64,000 bases of DNA from Anaerocolumna sp. AGMB13025 (GCF_029689925.1 NZ_CP121445.1:2783001-2847000); one strand, 5' to 3'. Counted from the first letter of the stretch, positions 10,501 through 19,152 are shown. Program-made: numbers and translations. Notes: generated from the letters alone by a model not told the origin.

Positions 10501-11301
10501 AAAATTGGTACGGTGACAATAACCGCATCTGCACAGGATGGCAGTGGGGCAAAAGATACTTGTATTGTAAGAGTAGTAAAACAAGCAACCTCAATAAGTT
10601 TAAATAAAACTTCAATCACTACAGTTGAAGGACGTACCTTTAAACTAACAGCCAGGATAAACCCTAGTAATGCAACATATAAGACCTTAAACTGGAGTTC
10701 CAGTAATGAAAAAGTAGCTATCGTTGATTCCAATGGTCAGGTAACTGCGCTGGCAGAAGGAACTGTCTACATAAAAGCTACCGCTAAAGATAATAGTGGT
10801 AAAGCAGCCGCGTGTTTTGTAATTGTTCAGCCAAGAACTCCAGCCAACAGTGTTACAATTATTAACCAGAACCTGACAATGGTTGTTGGAGAAACAACTA
10901 CAATACAAAAAGCAATTAACCCGACTACCTCCACTGACCGGTTTACCTGGGAAACGGATAATAAAACGGTTGCAACCGTAGATTCTGCCACCGGCAAAGT
11001 AACGGCAAGGACTCCTGGTATTGCCAATATTACAGTTATGACAGAATCCGGTAAAACTGCTTCGACTAAGGTTACGGTTGTAGGTTTAAATACCACGAAT
11101 CTTGAATTGGAGCAATACAGCACTTACCGTTTATCTGTTATTGGTATAAACAGTGGAATTACCTGGGATGTTGATGATTCTACTATAGCGGTTGTTACGA
11201 ATGGTCTGGTAAGTTCCAGAAGAGTAGGTTCTACTATAATTACAGCAACCGTTAACGGCAGAAAGTTAACCTGCCGATTAACAGTAACTAAAATTCAATA
11301 G
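7552..11301 (+). CDS. giant secreted protein of bacterial Ig-like (Big_2) domains
   Basis: The start is set at 7552, where GGGAGG sits seven bases upstream; the frame is open 30 bases further. The 1249-residue product has a signal peptide (MKSKKLKYLVISICSVVFAF, cleavage near YAAS). At least nine consecutive Big_2 domains of about 80 residues occupy residues 510-1249, recognisable by W-x-S-S...VATV-x-x-x-G-x-V-x-A...G-x-A-x-I-T. Three or four more diverged Ig-like units precede them. No LPxTG motif, S-layer-homology domain, catalytic domain or C-terminal membrane helix is present, so the anchor to the cell, if any, is unknown. Big_2 proteins are usually adhesins or parts of extracellular enzymes; here only the scaffold exists. 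Confidence 0.88.
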   Translation: MKSKKLKYLVISICSVVFAFAGLLKFYQVYAASNSDYWFFYESKLDEGGEFELKSKTGSLIVKCEEGFDITDPNAISWESSDPHVLTVTKNSTNPMIATLTRVGPGFSKVTAVITQGGHTYTLTCKVKVDYKIDKSIAPFKPIFTTDLEDNYTMVLNDAIGTVKSPVHLKYTNADDNTLTNSQMTYKSLDPAVVDVDLAGNITVKGAGETQIEVSTNSTLKEEPITKSFKVIVEPKVKNPLISNPPFDTRLDVTYTDFSTPLTFTTSAANAAKLYWEFYDKDFHVLDPSGKITYNTENDKFVITGAKAGTYFIRGYVKSDYKPSTLAENTLGSVGFIQIKLTVNINVNDNNNQVIMNVSDTYSIVDNSNIPSSGTFGYSSSMPTVASISNDGVITAKGVGDAVITLTVIGSDPANPTTYNIYVKVIDGIALNYSSVNIYTAGTIQLQEYVTNRTQPVVWTSSKPGVATVLGGLVTGVSEGTTIITVSQTIKGVVKSATCIVNVQQSVNKITIDPDKVVLSINEKTSITAEIEPANLNNVSLKWMSSDEKVVKIDKPYDLSATIQGLAAGTAVITAINQENVVVGYCNVTVKERVNKITLSNTAVTLSLAKKNYQLYGYVTPDTATNKKINWTTGNSKVATVDSNGLVTLVAGGTASIIATSDDNPAVTAICNITVEIPAASLVLDETTKVLYVGDTYRLGYVITPTNAANKDISWSSSSTAVVTVDSTGLLKATGVGQAVITAKTSDGTLTASCTITVKQKASGINLDVSDLELYVSQTYDLKATVTPANSNDYTLKWESSNSSVATVSDKGKITAVAPGRATITVKTSTGQVAYCYVTVKAKASGIQLNYKEKTIVIGEKFTIKATILPSSAANDVSVKWSSSKTSVATVSATGVVTAIKGGTAIITCKSDDGKFTEFCVVTVVERVTSVTLNKSNVPMGLKKTYTLKAKVKTNAATNPSIKWTSSNTKIATVNSQGKISGKKIGTVTITASAQDGSGAKDTCIVRVVKQATSISLNKTSITTVEGRTFKLTARINPSNATYKTLNWSSSNEKVAIVDSNGQVTALAEGTVYIKATAKDNSGKAAACFVIVQPRTPANSVTIINQNLTMVVGETTTIQKAINPTTSTDRFTWETDNKTVATVDSATGKVTARTPGIANITVMTESGKTASTKVTVVGLNTTNLELEQYSTYRLSVIGINSGITWDVDDSTIAVVTNGLVSSRRVGSTIITATVNGRKLTCRLTVTKIQ

Positions 11302-11344
11302 TTTAAGAGCTGAAATTAATATATAACAAATACCATAATAAATT

Positions 11345-11427
11345 AAATCTCCATGAATATTTTGTTTAATAGAGCAGATGATAGGAATACCATCTGCTCA
11401 AGCAAAATGTTTATGGAGATTTTTTAT
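11345..11427 (+). terminator. long imperfect hairpin terminator
   Basis: AAATCTCCAT (11345-11354) pairs with ATGGAGATTT (11413-11422) and GAGCAGATG (11372-11380) with CATCTGCTC (11391-11399). The segments between also largely pair (ATTTTG with CAAAAT). A T run follows. It closes the Big_2 gene. The stem is much longer than a normal terminator. Confidence 0.7.
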
Positions 11428-11555
11428 GGCTTCAATTAATTTTAACAAATGTTACAGCAAATATGACAAATTATGGACAATTCATTCAAGTTAAAAAATA
11501 AAATTTATAGTTGTATCTACATAATAATCTACAATACGACAAAGTAAAACATTTA

Positions 11556-11584
11556 TTGACAAAGAAAATTTTAGCAGTTATAAT
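11556..11584 (+). promoter_or_regulatory. perfect consensus sigma-A promoter of the che operon
   Basis: TTGACA (11556-11561), a 17-base spacer and TATAAT (11579-11584) match the vegetative consensus at all twelve positions. It lies 48 bases before the tetR ATG and is the obvious promoter for the whole tetR-che-kinase operon. Confidence 0.85.
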
Positions 11585-11590
11585 ATTTGT

Positions 11591-11615
11591 AAGTAAGACA
11601 TGTAAGCGATTACTT
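11591..11615. promoter_or_regulatory. inverted repeat at the che operon start site, candidate operator
   Basis: AAGTAA (11591-11596) and TTACTT (11610-11615) are inverted, with a second nested pair GTAA/TTAC (11602-11605, 11610-11613). It covers the expected start of transcription, so a repressor bound here would block the operon. Autoregulation by the first gene (TetR family) is the simplest reading but is inferred. Confidence 0.4.
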
Positions 11616-11631
11616 CGGTAGGTGTAAAATT

Positions 11632-12222
11632 ATGGAAAACAACATACTGCATAGAAAAGAAAGATTAATTATTACCACAATTGAAATTATTGATGAACTT
11701 GGAATTCAAAAACTGTCTACCAGAGAAATTGCGAGAAGACAGGGAATATCAGAAGCTACCTTGTTTCGGCATTTTAAAAGTAAGAATGAATTGCTGTTTA
11801 CCGTACTGGATTTCTATTCTCAGTTTGATGAGGATATATTTCAGTCAACAAAATTTAGAGACATGGATGCGAAAGATAAGCTGCTTTTTTTTATTAATTC
11901 ATATGCAGAATACTATGAAAACTATCCGGCAATTACTTCCATTATGCAGATTTTGGATGTATTGCGATATGAACCTGAGCTTGCAGAGAAAGTTATAAAC
12001 ATACAAAATAACCGTATGGAGTTTCTGATTCAATTAATTGAGGAAGCAAAGAACGTCAAGGAGATAAATCCGGATGCCGAAAGTGGTCAGATTGCCGACA
12101 TTATACTGGGGATATGCCGTGAAGTGTGCTTAAGATGGAGAATCACCGGACGTAAATTTTCCTTAAAGAGTCAGATAATGTCAACACTGAATTTGGCACT
12201 AAAAGCTTTTATTGGGGACTGA
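11632..12222 (+). CDS. TetR family regulator heading the che operon
   Basis: A 196-residue protein with the TetR DNA-binding domain at about residues 8-56 (KLSTREIARRQGISEATLFR, then HFKSKNELL). The helical C-terminal part would bind a ligand and dimerise. AGGTG lies just upstream of the start. It is followed after only 21 bases by cheY, so the regulator is transcribed with the chemosensory genes it presumably controls. A TetR gene as first member of a che operon is unusual: chemotaxis genes in Firmicutes are commonly under sigma-D/FliA control with flagellar genes, and no flagellar gene is in this window. Confidence 0.85.
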   Translation: MENNILHRKERLIITTIEIIDELGIQKLSTREIARRQGISEATLFRHFKSKNELLFTVLDFYSQFDEDIFQSTKFRDMDAKDKLLFFINSYAEYYENYPAITSIMQILDVLRYEPELAEKVINIQNNRMEFLIQLIEEAKNVKEINPDAESGQIADIILGICREVCLRWRITGRKFSLKSQIMSTLNLALKAFIGD

Positions 12223-12243
12223 AAGTTTGAAAGGAGATTACGA

Positions 12244-12606
12244 ATGATAAGAGTTTTGATCGTTGATGATGCAGCATTTATGAGGATGTCCATAAAAACA
12301 ATTCTCATCAAAGCAGGTTTTGAAGTGGCTGGTGAAGCCGGTAATGGTCTGGAGGCAGTTAGAAAGTATAAGGAATTAAAGCCGGATGTGGTTACTATGG
12401 ATATCACGATGCCCGAAATGACAGGTATCGATGCCGTAAAGGTAATAATGGAATTTGACCCCAAAGCCAAGATTCTTATGGTGTCAGCCATGGGTCAGGA
12501 ATCCTTGGTTAAGGAATCAATAATGAGCGGTGCAAGATCTTTTATTGTAAAGCCTTTTACAGAAGAGCAGGTAATACAGTCAATTAATAAGTTAACTGCT
12601 ATATAA
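12244..12606 (+). CDS. cheY: CheY-like response regulator
   Basis: A 120-residue stand-alone receiver. The acidic pocket is Asp8-Asp9, the phosphoacceptor is Asp53 (TMDITMPEM), the switch residue is Ser81 (MVSAMGQ) and the conserved Lys103 is in IVKPF. This form (VLIVDDAAFMR...VSAMGQ) is that of the Firmicutes chemotaxis CheY. AAAGGAG at 12230-12236 supports the ATG. It lies between the TetR gene and cheA, and would receive phosphate from CheA. The output partner could be a flagellar switch, a pilus motor or another cellular process; nothing here decides. Confidence 0.88.
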   Translation: MIRVLIVDDAAFMRMSIKTILIKAGFEVAGEAGNGLEAVRKYKELKPDVVTMDITMPEMTGIDAVKVIMEFDPKAKILMVSAMGQESLVKESIMSGARSFIVKPFTEEQVIQSINKLTAI

Positions 12607-12636
12607 CATTCTCAGATAGAGTATGAGGAGGATCCG

Positions 12637-14766
12637 ATGTCAGACCAATTTACCAATGAACCGTTGCTTGATATGTTCATATTTGAAACAACACAGCTGT
12701 TAGAGCAATTAGAACAAACGATACTGTCAAGCGAAGAAGAAAGCAGCTATACCCAGGATTCTATTAATGAAATTTTTCGTATCATGCATACGATTAAAGG
12801 CTCATCTGCGATGATGATGTTTAATGATATTTCAACCCTGGCGCATGCAATTGAGGATTTATTTTTTTACTTGCGGGAAAGTAAACCCAAACAAGTAGAT
12901 TACTCCCTTGTATCTGACCTGATATTAAGCGGTGTAGATTTTATTAAGAATGAATTGGAGAAAATTAAAAGAAGTGAGGAAGCTGACGGAGATTCGGCTC
13001 CTATCATAGAGCTCTTAAGGGATTTATTAACAATTCTTAGAGAAAGCAACATGGATGACACAAAGGATAATGAGGCACTGATTGTTAAAGAAGAGAGACA
13101 GCAATATTACATAAGCCATCAAAAAACATCCCAGGAAAGTTATGAATATGCCTATAAAGCCACCATTTTCTTTGAGGATGGCTGTGGTATGGAAAATATA
13201 CGCGCCTATACGGTCATTCATGATTTAAGAGATATCACCAGGGAAGTAACCTATATTCCTGAGGATATTATGGATAATGATGAAAGTATAGAACTTATTC
13301 GAAAAGATGGATTCATAGTATTTATAGAAACGGATTATGACTATAACAGACTATTTGATTTACTATCTAAAACACTGTTTCTTAAAGATTTGGAACTGAT
13401 TCAACTGGAAAAAGAAGAGACTTACATTAAGCAGAACATAAAGCCTGTGGAGATTAAGCTTCCGGAACATAAAATACAGATACCAGAACTGCCGGAAGTT
13501 TCAGAAGTACAGCACAAAGAAAAAGACTTCAATGGAAAAGACACCAATGGAAAAGACAATCAGATATCAGTTACGTCTCAGAGCATTATTAGTGTGAGTG
13601 TAGCAAAACTGGACAAGTTAATGGATTTGGTAGGAGAGATGGTAATAGCAGAGGCTATGGTCATACAGAATCCGGATTTACAGGGACTGATTCTGGATAA
13701 TTTTCAGAAGGCTTCAAGGCAGTTGAACAAAATAACCAGTGAGATACAGGATATGGTAATGTCAATTCGTATGGTACCCCTATCTGCTACCTTCCATAAA
13801 ATGCACCGGATTGTCCGTGATATGAATAAAAAACTGGGCAAAGACGTGAAACTTGAAATTATCGGTGAAGATACGGAAGTTGATAAGAATATTATTGAAC
13901 ATATTTCAGATCCCTTGATGCACCTTGTTCGGAATGCCCTGGATCATGGAATTGAATCTGCCCAGGAGAGAGAGCAAAAAGGTAAGCCTGGCAGCGGCAC
14001 CATCACACTGGAGGCAAAAAATGCAGGCAGTGATGTTCTTGTCGTAGTTAAAGATGACGGAAAAGGATTGGATAAAGCTAAAATTCTGCAAAAGGCAAGA
14101 GAAAATGACCTGCTCTATAAAAACGAAGAAGACATGTCGGATAAGGAAATCTATAATATGATTTTACTGCCGGGCTTTTCAACGAAAGAAAAGGTAACGG
14201 AATTCTCTGGCAGAGGCGTTGGAATGGATGTAGTTACGAAGAATATAGAAATGGTCGGGGGAGCATTATTAGTTGACAGTGTACTAGATAAAGGAACATT
14301 AATAACGTTAAAGATACCTTTAACCCTGGCTATCATAGATGGTATGACCATTAAAGTGGGAAATTCCTTTTATACCATACCCACCGTATCTATTAAAGAA
14401 TCTTTCCGTCCGAAAGAAAATGATCTAATAACTGACCCGGACGGCAACGAGATGATTATGGTAAGAGGGCAATGTTACCCAATCCTAAGACTCCATGAAT
14501 GGTTTAAGGTCAAAACGGCGATAACCGATATCGCTGATGGAATCATTATTATGGTTGAACAGGAAGAAAAAAGAATATGTATATTTGCAGATGGGCTGAT
14601 CGGACAGCAGCAGGTGGTGGTAAAATCCCTGCCTGAATATATACAGCAGCTCAGAAAAATAAAGGGTCTTGGGGGATGTACACTCTTAGGAGACGGAAGT
14701 ATCAGTCTAATCCTGGATGTGGCAGGATTATTCAATACGAAGAGAGGAATCTCACAGGATGCTTAA
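12637..14766 (+). CDS. cheA: chemotaxis histidine kinase CheA
   Basis: A 709-residue kinase with complete class architecture. P1 HPt has the phospho-His at about 51 (MHTIKGSS). A P2-like response-regulator docking domain occupies about 168-260. The P3 dimer helices span about 318-390 (LDKLMDLVGEMVIAEAM). The P4 ATPase spans about 391-560, with N-box HLVRNALDHGIE, G1 VKDDGKGLD and GRGVGMDVV. The P5 CheW-like domain spans about 570-700. CheA autophosphorylates on His and passes the phosphate to CheY and CheB. AGGAGG precedes the start. All catalytic motifs are intact. cheW follows only after a 177-base block of tandem hairpin repeats. Confidence 0.95.
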   Translation: MSDQFTNEPLLDMFIFETTQLLEQLEQTILSSEEESSYTQDSINEIFRIMHTIKGSSAMMMFNDISTLAHAIEDLFFYLRESKPKQVDYSLVSDLILSGVDFIKNELEKIKRSEEADGDSAPIIELLRDLLTILRESNMDDTKDNEALIVKEERQQYYISHQKTSQESYEYAYKATIFFEDGCGMENIRAYTVIHDLRDITREVTYIPEDIMDNDESIELIRKDGFIVFIETDYDYNRLFDLLSKTLFLKDLELIQLEKEETYIKQNIKPVEIKLPEHKIQIPELPEVSEVQHKEKDFNGKDTNGKDNQISVTSQSIISVSVAKLDKLMDLVGEMVIAEAMVIQNPDLQGLILDNFQKASRQLNKITSEIQDMVMSIRMVPLSATFHKMHRIVRDMNKKLGKDVKLEIIGEDTEVDKNIIEHISDPLMHLVRNALDHGIESAQEREQKGKPGSGTITLEAKNAGSDVLVVVKDDGKGLDKAKILQKARENDLLYKNEEDMSDKEIYNMILLPGFSTKEKVTEFSGRGVGMDVVTKNIEMVGGALLVDSVLDKGTLITLKIPLTLAIIDGMTIKVGNSFYTIPTVSIKESFRPKENDLITDPDGNEMIMVRGQCYPILRLHEWFKVKTAITDIADGIIIMVEQEEKRICIFADGLIGQQQVVVKSLPEYIQQLRKIKGLGGCTLLGDGSISLILDVAGLFNTKRGISQDA

Positions 14767-14775
14767 AAGTGCGCG

Positions 14776-14943
14776 GTGCGCCATGCGCACAGATGGGAGT
14801 TAAATTGAAAAAGTAAAGACATTTTTCAATATCCTGATTAATACGTGCGCCATGCGCACAGATGGGAGTTAAATTGAAAAAGTAAAGATATTTTTCAATA
14901 TCCTGATTAATACGTGCGCCATGCGCACAGATGGGAGTTTAAA
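14776..14943 (+). repeat. tandem 69-bp hairpin/SD repeat between cheA and cheW
   Basis: Two full 69-base units (14776-14844, 14845-14913) and a third partial unit (14914-14943) that runs into cheW. Each unit starts with a hairpin GTGCGC-CAT-GCGCAC, continues with AGATGGGAGTT (a Shine-Dalgarno core) and then a second stem, ATTGAAAAA with TTTTTCAAT. The two full copies differ by a single base. The last copy supplies the ribosome site of cheW. Related single elements occur at 26731-26813 and 60873-60917. Confidence 0.9.
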
Positions 14944-15441
14944 ATGAAAGAAGTTGAGAAGGGTTTGCTGGAGTTGGAAGAAGATACCCAAAAGGGCAGG
15001 TTTTTGACCTTTTTTCTGGGTAAAGAGAGTTATGGAATAGAAATCCAGTTTGTGACGGAAATTATTGGAATCCAGTCTATTACAGAAATACCGGAACTAC
15101 CAGAATATGTAAAAGGAATTATAAACCTGCGCGGCAAGATAATACCGGTTATGGATGTCAGACTTAGGTTTAAAAAAGAGCCAAAAACTTATAATGACAG
15201 GACCTGTATTATAGTGGTGGATATTAAAAGTATATCCATTGGACTGATTGTTGACAGTGTTTCTGAGGTTTTAACCATATCGGAGCAAGAAATCGTAGAC
15301 CCACCGGAAATGAATAAAGGAAACAACCGTTATATTAAAAAAATCGGTAAAGTAGGAAGCGATGTAAAATTATTATTGGACTGTGAAAAATTATTGATGG
15401 AAGATGAACTTGATGATTTAAATGAGGCGTATAAAAATTAG
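14944..15441 (+). CDS. cheW: chemotaxis adaptor CheW
   Basis: The start is placed at 14944, eight bases after GGGAG of the last hairpin repeat; an upstream in-frame ATG at 14914-14943 lies inside the repeat and is rejected. The 165-residue product is a single CheW domain (FFLGKESYGIEIQFVTEIIG, then ELPEYVKGIINLRGKIIPV and VDSVSEVL), which couples the receptor to CheA. The length is normal. Translation may depend on the preceding repeats, since the only ribosome site is inside them. Confidence 0.93.
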   Translation: MKEVEKGLLELEEDTQKGRFLTFFLGKESYGIEIQFVTEIIGIQSITEIPELPEYVKGIINLRGKIIPVMDVRLRFKKEPKTYNDRTCIIVVDIKSISIGLIVDSVSEVLTISEQEIVDPPEMNKGNNRYIKKIGKVGSDVKLLLDCEKLLMEDELDDLNEAYKN

Positions 15442-15486
15442 ATATGGGGGTTAAAGACCCCGTCATAGACAGGAGAGATGGAGATT

Positions 15487-17202
15487 ATGAAGTGGTTTTT
15501 AAATATGAAAATCCGCAGTAAGTTAGTATTATGTTTTATTATCCTAGCAATTTTTACAGGTATTGTGGGCACGGTAGGCATCACCAGCATGGACAAACTT
15601 AATAAAGCCAGTATTGACATGTATAATAATAACTTTCTGCCCTCTCAGGATTTATCCAGTATTCAGACGTTTCTGCAGCAGGTGCGTTCGGATCATCTGA
15701 TGGTTTTATATGAAAAAAATCCAAGTAATTATCAGAACAGAAGAGATGAAATAAATAGTTTAGTAGACCAGTCTAACGAATTATTGGCGAAATATAAAGA
15801 AACAATCAATAATGACAAAGAAAAAGCATTATATGATAATGTAATGAGCAGCATGAGTGCATATCGAACTGCCCGTGATGCAAACCTGGATTTAATCAAA
15901 GATCAGAAATATGATCAAGCTCTGCAAGAGCTTAAACCGGTTACAGATGCCAGAGAAAAGGCAGATAAAGAGCTTCAGAATTTAGTTGATTACAATACCT
16001 TGGTATCTGATAATACCATAAAGGAAAATTCCCAAGATTTCAAAAGACAAACCATAATTATGACCTCTGTTATCGCAGCAGGTATTTTATTAGCCGTAGC
16101 ATTGGGCTTATTACTTGCCGGCATAATCAGTAAACAGCTTAACAAACTGGTAAAAGTAGCTGGCAGAATTGCCGATGGAGATTTGGATGTTATGATAGAA
16201 GTAAATTCAAAGGATGAAGTCGGTACTTTAGCAAAAGCATTTAAAAAAATGACAGAGAATGTCAATCAGGTACTCACCAATATAAATTCCTCTTCCGAGC
16301 AGGTTGCCTCCGGATCCAAACAGGTGTCAGATTCCAGTATGGCCCTTTCACAGGGTGCAACAGAACAGGCAAGTTCCATTGAAGAATTAACAGCATCCCT
16401 GGAAGAGATATCCTCACAAACAAGGTTAAATGCACAGAATGCCAATCAGGCAAATGAACTGGCAGATGTGGCAAAGAATAATGCGGAGCATGGTAACCTT
16501 CAAATGACGGAAATGTTAAAGGCTATGGAAGAAATTAATGACTCTTCCTCAAACATCTCCAAAATTATTAAAGTAATAGATGAAATTGCATTCCAAACCA
16601 ATATATTAGCGTTAAATGCAGCGGTTGAGGCTGCCAGAGCCGGTCAGCACGGTAAAGGATTTGCCGTAGTTGCTGAAGAAGTAAGAAACCTTGCAGCCAG
16701 ATCAGCCAATGCCGCAAAAGAAACAACGGACATGATCGAAGGTTCTATTAAAAAAGTGGAAAGCGGAACCAAAATCGCCAATGAAACAGCAATAGCCCTC
16801 TCAAAAATTGTTACTGATGTAACCAAAGCAGCCTCCTTAGTAGGAGAAATTGCTGTAGCCTCTAATGAACAAGCATTAGGTATTGAGCAGATCAATCAGG
16901 GTATCATGCAGATATCAGAAGTCATACAGACCAATTCGGCAACCTCTGAAGAAAGTGCCAGTGCCAGTGAGGAACTCTCCAGTCAGGCATTGATTTTAAA
17001 AGAAATGGTAGGCAACTTCAAATTGAAACAAACGGTATCAAACTATGGTAAATTAGATAATATCAGCCCTGAAATATTAACCATGTTAGAAAATATGGCA
17101 GAGAAAAAAAGAAGTCCTCAAAAGAGAAGCGGAGACAATGAAGATACAGCAGCTCAAAAGCCTGTTATTAATTTAAATGATAGTGAGTTTGGTAAATACT
17201 AG
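15487..17202 (+). CDS. methyl-accepting chemotaxis protein
   Basis: The start is set at 15487, with AGGAG at 15471-15475; the in-frame ATG at 15478 is too close to that site. The 571-residue receptor has a first membrane helix (about 8-30), a roughly 155-residue periplasm-side four-helix-bundle sensor (4HB_MCP type), a second helix (about 188-212), a HAMP domain (about 212-265) and a cytoplasmic signalling hairpin. The highly conserved tip [20 protein letters not shown] is at about 364-383. The tail (DSEFGKY) is not an obvious CheR-docking pentapeptide. It is the only receptor in the operon and so presumably the dedicated input; the ligand is unknown. Confidence 0.93.
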   Translation: MKWFLNMKIRSKLVLCFIILAIFTGIVGTVGITSMDKLNKASIDMYNNNFLPSQDLSSIQTFLQQVRSDHLMVLYEKNPSNYQNRRDEINSLVDQSNELLAKYKETINNDKEKALYDNVMSSMSAYRTARDANLDLIKDQKYDQALQELKPVTDAREKADKELQNLVDYNTLVSDNTIKENSQDFKRQTIIMTSVIAAGILLAVALGLLLAGIISKQLNKLVKVAGRIADGDLDVMIEVNSKDEVGTLAKAFKKMTENVNQVLTNINSSSEQVASGSKQVSDSSMALSQGATEQASSIEELTASLEEISSQTRLNAQNANQANELADVAKNNAEHGNLQMTEMLKAMEEINDSSSNISKIIKVIDEIAFQTNILALNAAVEAARAGQHGKGFAVVAEEVRNLAARSANAAKETTDMIEGSIKKVESGTKIANETAIALSKIVTDVTKAASLVGEIAVASNEQALGIEQINQGIMQISEVIQTNSATSEESASASEELSSQALILKEMVGNFKLKQTVSNYGKLDNISPEILTMLENMAEKKRSPQKRSGDNEDTAAQKPVINLNDSEFGKY

Positions 17203-17235
17203 AGTATTAAGAGTACTCTTACTTTAGGAGTCTAT

Positions 17236-18066
17236 GTGATAACAATTACAGATAAAGAATTTAAACAACTGGCGGCATACATTAAAGCCCATTATGGAAT
17301 ATATTTGAAAAATGAAAAGCAGGCGTTGGTAATAGGACGGCTCCAGCATGTATTAATGGACAGGAATTTTCATAGTTTTTCCGAATACTATGAATATTTA
17401 ATCTCAGACAAAACCGGTAATGCGGCTGCAATCCTGATTAATAAAATATCTACCAATCATACATTCTTTATGAGAGAAGCGGATCATTTCGATTTTTTCA
17501 GGGATAAGGTGCTGCCTTTTCTTAAAAATACGGTTTTGGATAAAGACTTAAGGATTTGGAGTGCCGGGTGTTCTTCCGGTGAAGAACCCTATACGTTAGC
17601 TATGATACTGGATGAATATTTAGGTTGGGATAAAAATCAATGGGATGCCAGAGTATTAGCAACGGATATTTCCAGTATAGTTTTAGATAAAGCAACCAAA
17701 GGAATTTACAAAACCGAAGATGTATTATCACTGCCCCCTTACTGGAGACATAGCTATATCAAAAAGCTTGACGGAGAAACTTCCGTTATATCCGATAAAA
17801 TTAAAAATGATGTAATTTTCAGACAATTTAATTTAATGAATAACCCCTTTCCCTTTAAGAAGAAATTTCATGTAATATTCTGCCGTAATGTTATGATTTA
17901 TTTTGATGCACAAACTAAGCGGGAATTGATTAATAAATTTTATGATTCCATAGAATATGGCGGATATTTGTTTATCGGACATTCGGAATCTTTAAATCAT
18001 GAGGAATCAAAGTTTAGATATATTATGCCGGCTGTTTACAGGAAGGAATACCTGAATGGCAGATAA
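17236..18066 (+). CDS. cheR: chemotaxis protein methyltransferase CheR
   Basis: Starts with GTG at 17236, preceded by TAGGAG at 17225-17230. The 276-residue enzyme has the N-terminal helical CheR domain and the SAM-binding domain, with WSAGCSSGEEPYTLAM at about 108-123 and IFCRNVMIYFD at about 214-224. It methylates glutamates of the receptor using S-adenosylmethionine. Length and motifs are standard. It follows the MCP gene by 33 bases and precedes cheB, as expected for the adaptation pair. Confidence 0.93.
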   Translation: MITITDKEFKQLAAYIKAHYGIYLKNEKQALVIGRLQHVLMDRNFHSFSEYYEYLISDKTGNAAAILINKISTNHTFFMREADHFDFFRDKVLPFLKNTVLDKDLRIWSAGCSSGEEPYTLAMILDEYLGWDKNQWDARVLATDISSIVLDKATKGIYKTEDVLSLPPYWRHSYIKKLDGETSVISDKIKNDVIFRQFNLMNNPFPFKKKFHVIFCRNVMIYFDAQTKRELINKFYDSIEYGGYLFIGHSESLNHEESKFRYIMPAVYRKEYLNGR

Positions 18067-18120
18067 AGGGAATGATACAGTACTGTAAGCAGCAAAAACT
18101 ATATAATGAGGGGTGCAGGG

Positions 18121-19152
18121 TTGAATAAAAAGATAAGAGTTTTAATTGTTGATGACAGTCTGGTATACCGGGAAGTGCTGTCCAGAGGGTTGTCTTCGGA
18201 TCCTTATATTGAAGTTGTGGCAACTGCAATAGACCCTTTTGATGCCAGAGACAAAATTTTAAGATACGAACCGGATGTCATGACCTGTGATGTTGAGATG
18301 CCCAAAATGAATGGAATTGAGTTTATCAAACGGCTGTTGCCTCAATATCCATTACCGGTCATCGTAGTCAGTGCCGTAAATGCTTCGGTTTTTGATGCTA
18401 TGAATGCCGGGGCAATAGACTTTGTAACCAAACCTAATATTAATTCCATAAAAGGTGTCGAAGAATTTATTAATGATATGATTTATAAAATAAAGATAGC
18501 CGTAGCAGCCAACGTACAGCCGAATGGAAAAGTAAGTCCGGTGGAAAAAGCTATGGATAAGGTTAAAGGCTCTTCAATAAAGGATTCCTGCAAAATAATT
18601 GCTATCGGAGCATCAACAGGTGGGACGGAAGCAATCTATTCTCTTATAAAAAGGTTGCCTGTTCATATTCCGGGAATTGTTATCGTACAGCACATCCCGG
18701 CGGTTTTCTCCCGCATGTTTGCAGAACGGTTAAATAATTCTACTCCATTTGAGGTAAAAGAAGCAAAAAGCGGAGATTATATTGAAAATGGACATATCCT
18801 GATAGCTCCCGGAGATAAACATATGAAGGTAAAAAGAATCGGCGAAAAATTTAAGGTGGAATGCTTTGAGGGTGCTAAAGTCAACGGACATTGCCCGTCA
18901 GTAGATGTATTATTTGAATCAGTTGCCAAGGAAGCGGGAGCCGGTGCCATAGGAGTTATTTTAACGGGGATGGGATATGACGGAGCGAAAGGTCTTCTGA
19001 CAATGCGGCAAAATGGTGCACGTACCATTGGACAGGATGAAAAATCCTCAGTAGTATATGGTATGCCTAAAGTTTCATTTAATATCGGTGCAGTAGAAAA
19101 ACAGGCGTCACTTGAGAATATCTCTTCAGTAATATATTCTATGTTAAGCTGA
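18121..19152 (+). CDS. cheB: chemotaxis methylesterase/deamidase CheB
   Basis: A TTG start at 18121 is preferred because GAGGGG precedes it at good spacing, whereas the in-frame ATG at 18106 has no ribosome site. The 343-residue protein has an N-terminal receiver (Asp11-Asp12, acceptor Asp57 in TCDVEMPKM) and a C-terminal methylesterase domain with the catalytic Ser (IGASTGGTEA, about 165), His (VQHIPAVFS, about 191) and Asp (TGMGYDGAKG, about 287). It removes receptor methyl groups when phosphorylated by CheA. All active-site residues are present. Confidence 0.93.
   Translation: MNKKIRVLIVDDSLVYREVLSRGLSSDPYIEVVATAIDPFDARDKILRYEPDVMTCDVEMPKMNGIEFIKRLLPQYPLPVIVVSAVNASVFDAMNAGAIDFVTKPNINSIKGVEEFINDMIYKIKIAVAANVQPNGKVSPVEKAMDKVKGSSIKDSCKIIAIGASTGGTEAIYSLIKRLPVHIPGIVIVQHIPAVFSRMFAERLNNSTPFEVKEAKSGDYIENGHILIAPGDKHMKVKRIGEKFKVECFEGAKVNGHCPSVDVLFESVAKEAGAGAIGVILTGMGYDGAKGLLTMRQNGARTIGQDEKSSVVYGMPKVSFNIGAVEKQASLENISSVIYSMLS

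Noticed and set aside
10479..11123. Minus-strand frames within the Big_2 gene
   Set aside because: Shadow frames of the repeated plus-strand domains; no ribosome sites.
14914..14943. N-terminal extension of CheW (MRHAHRWEFK)
   Set aside because: It is encoded by the hairpin repeat and has no own ribosome site; the ATG at 14944 has one at the right distance.
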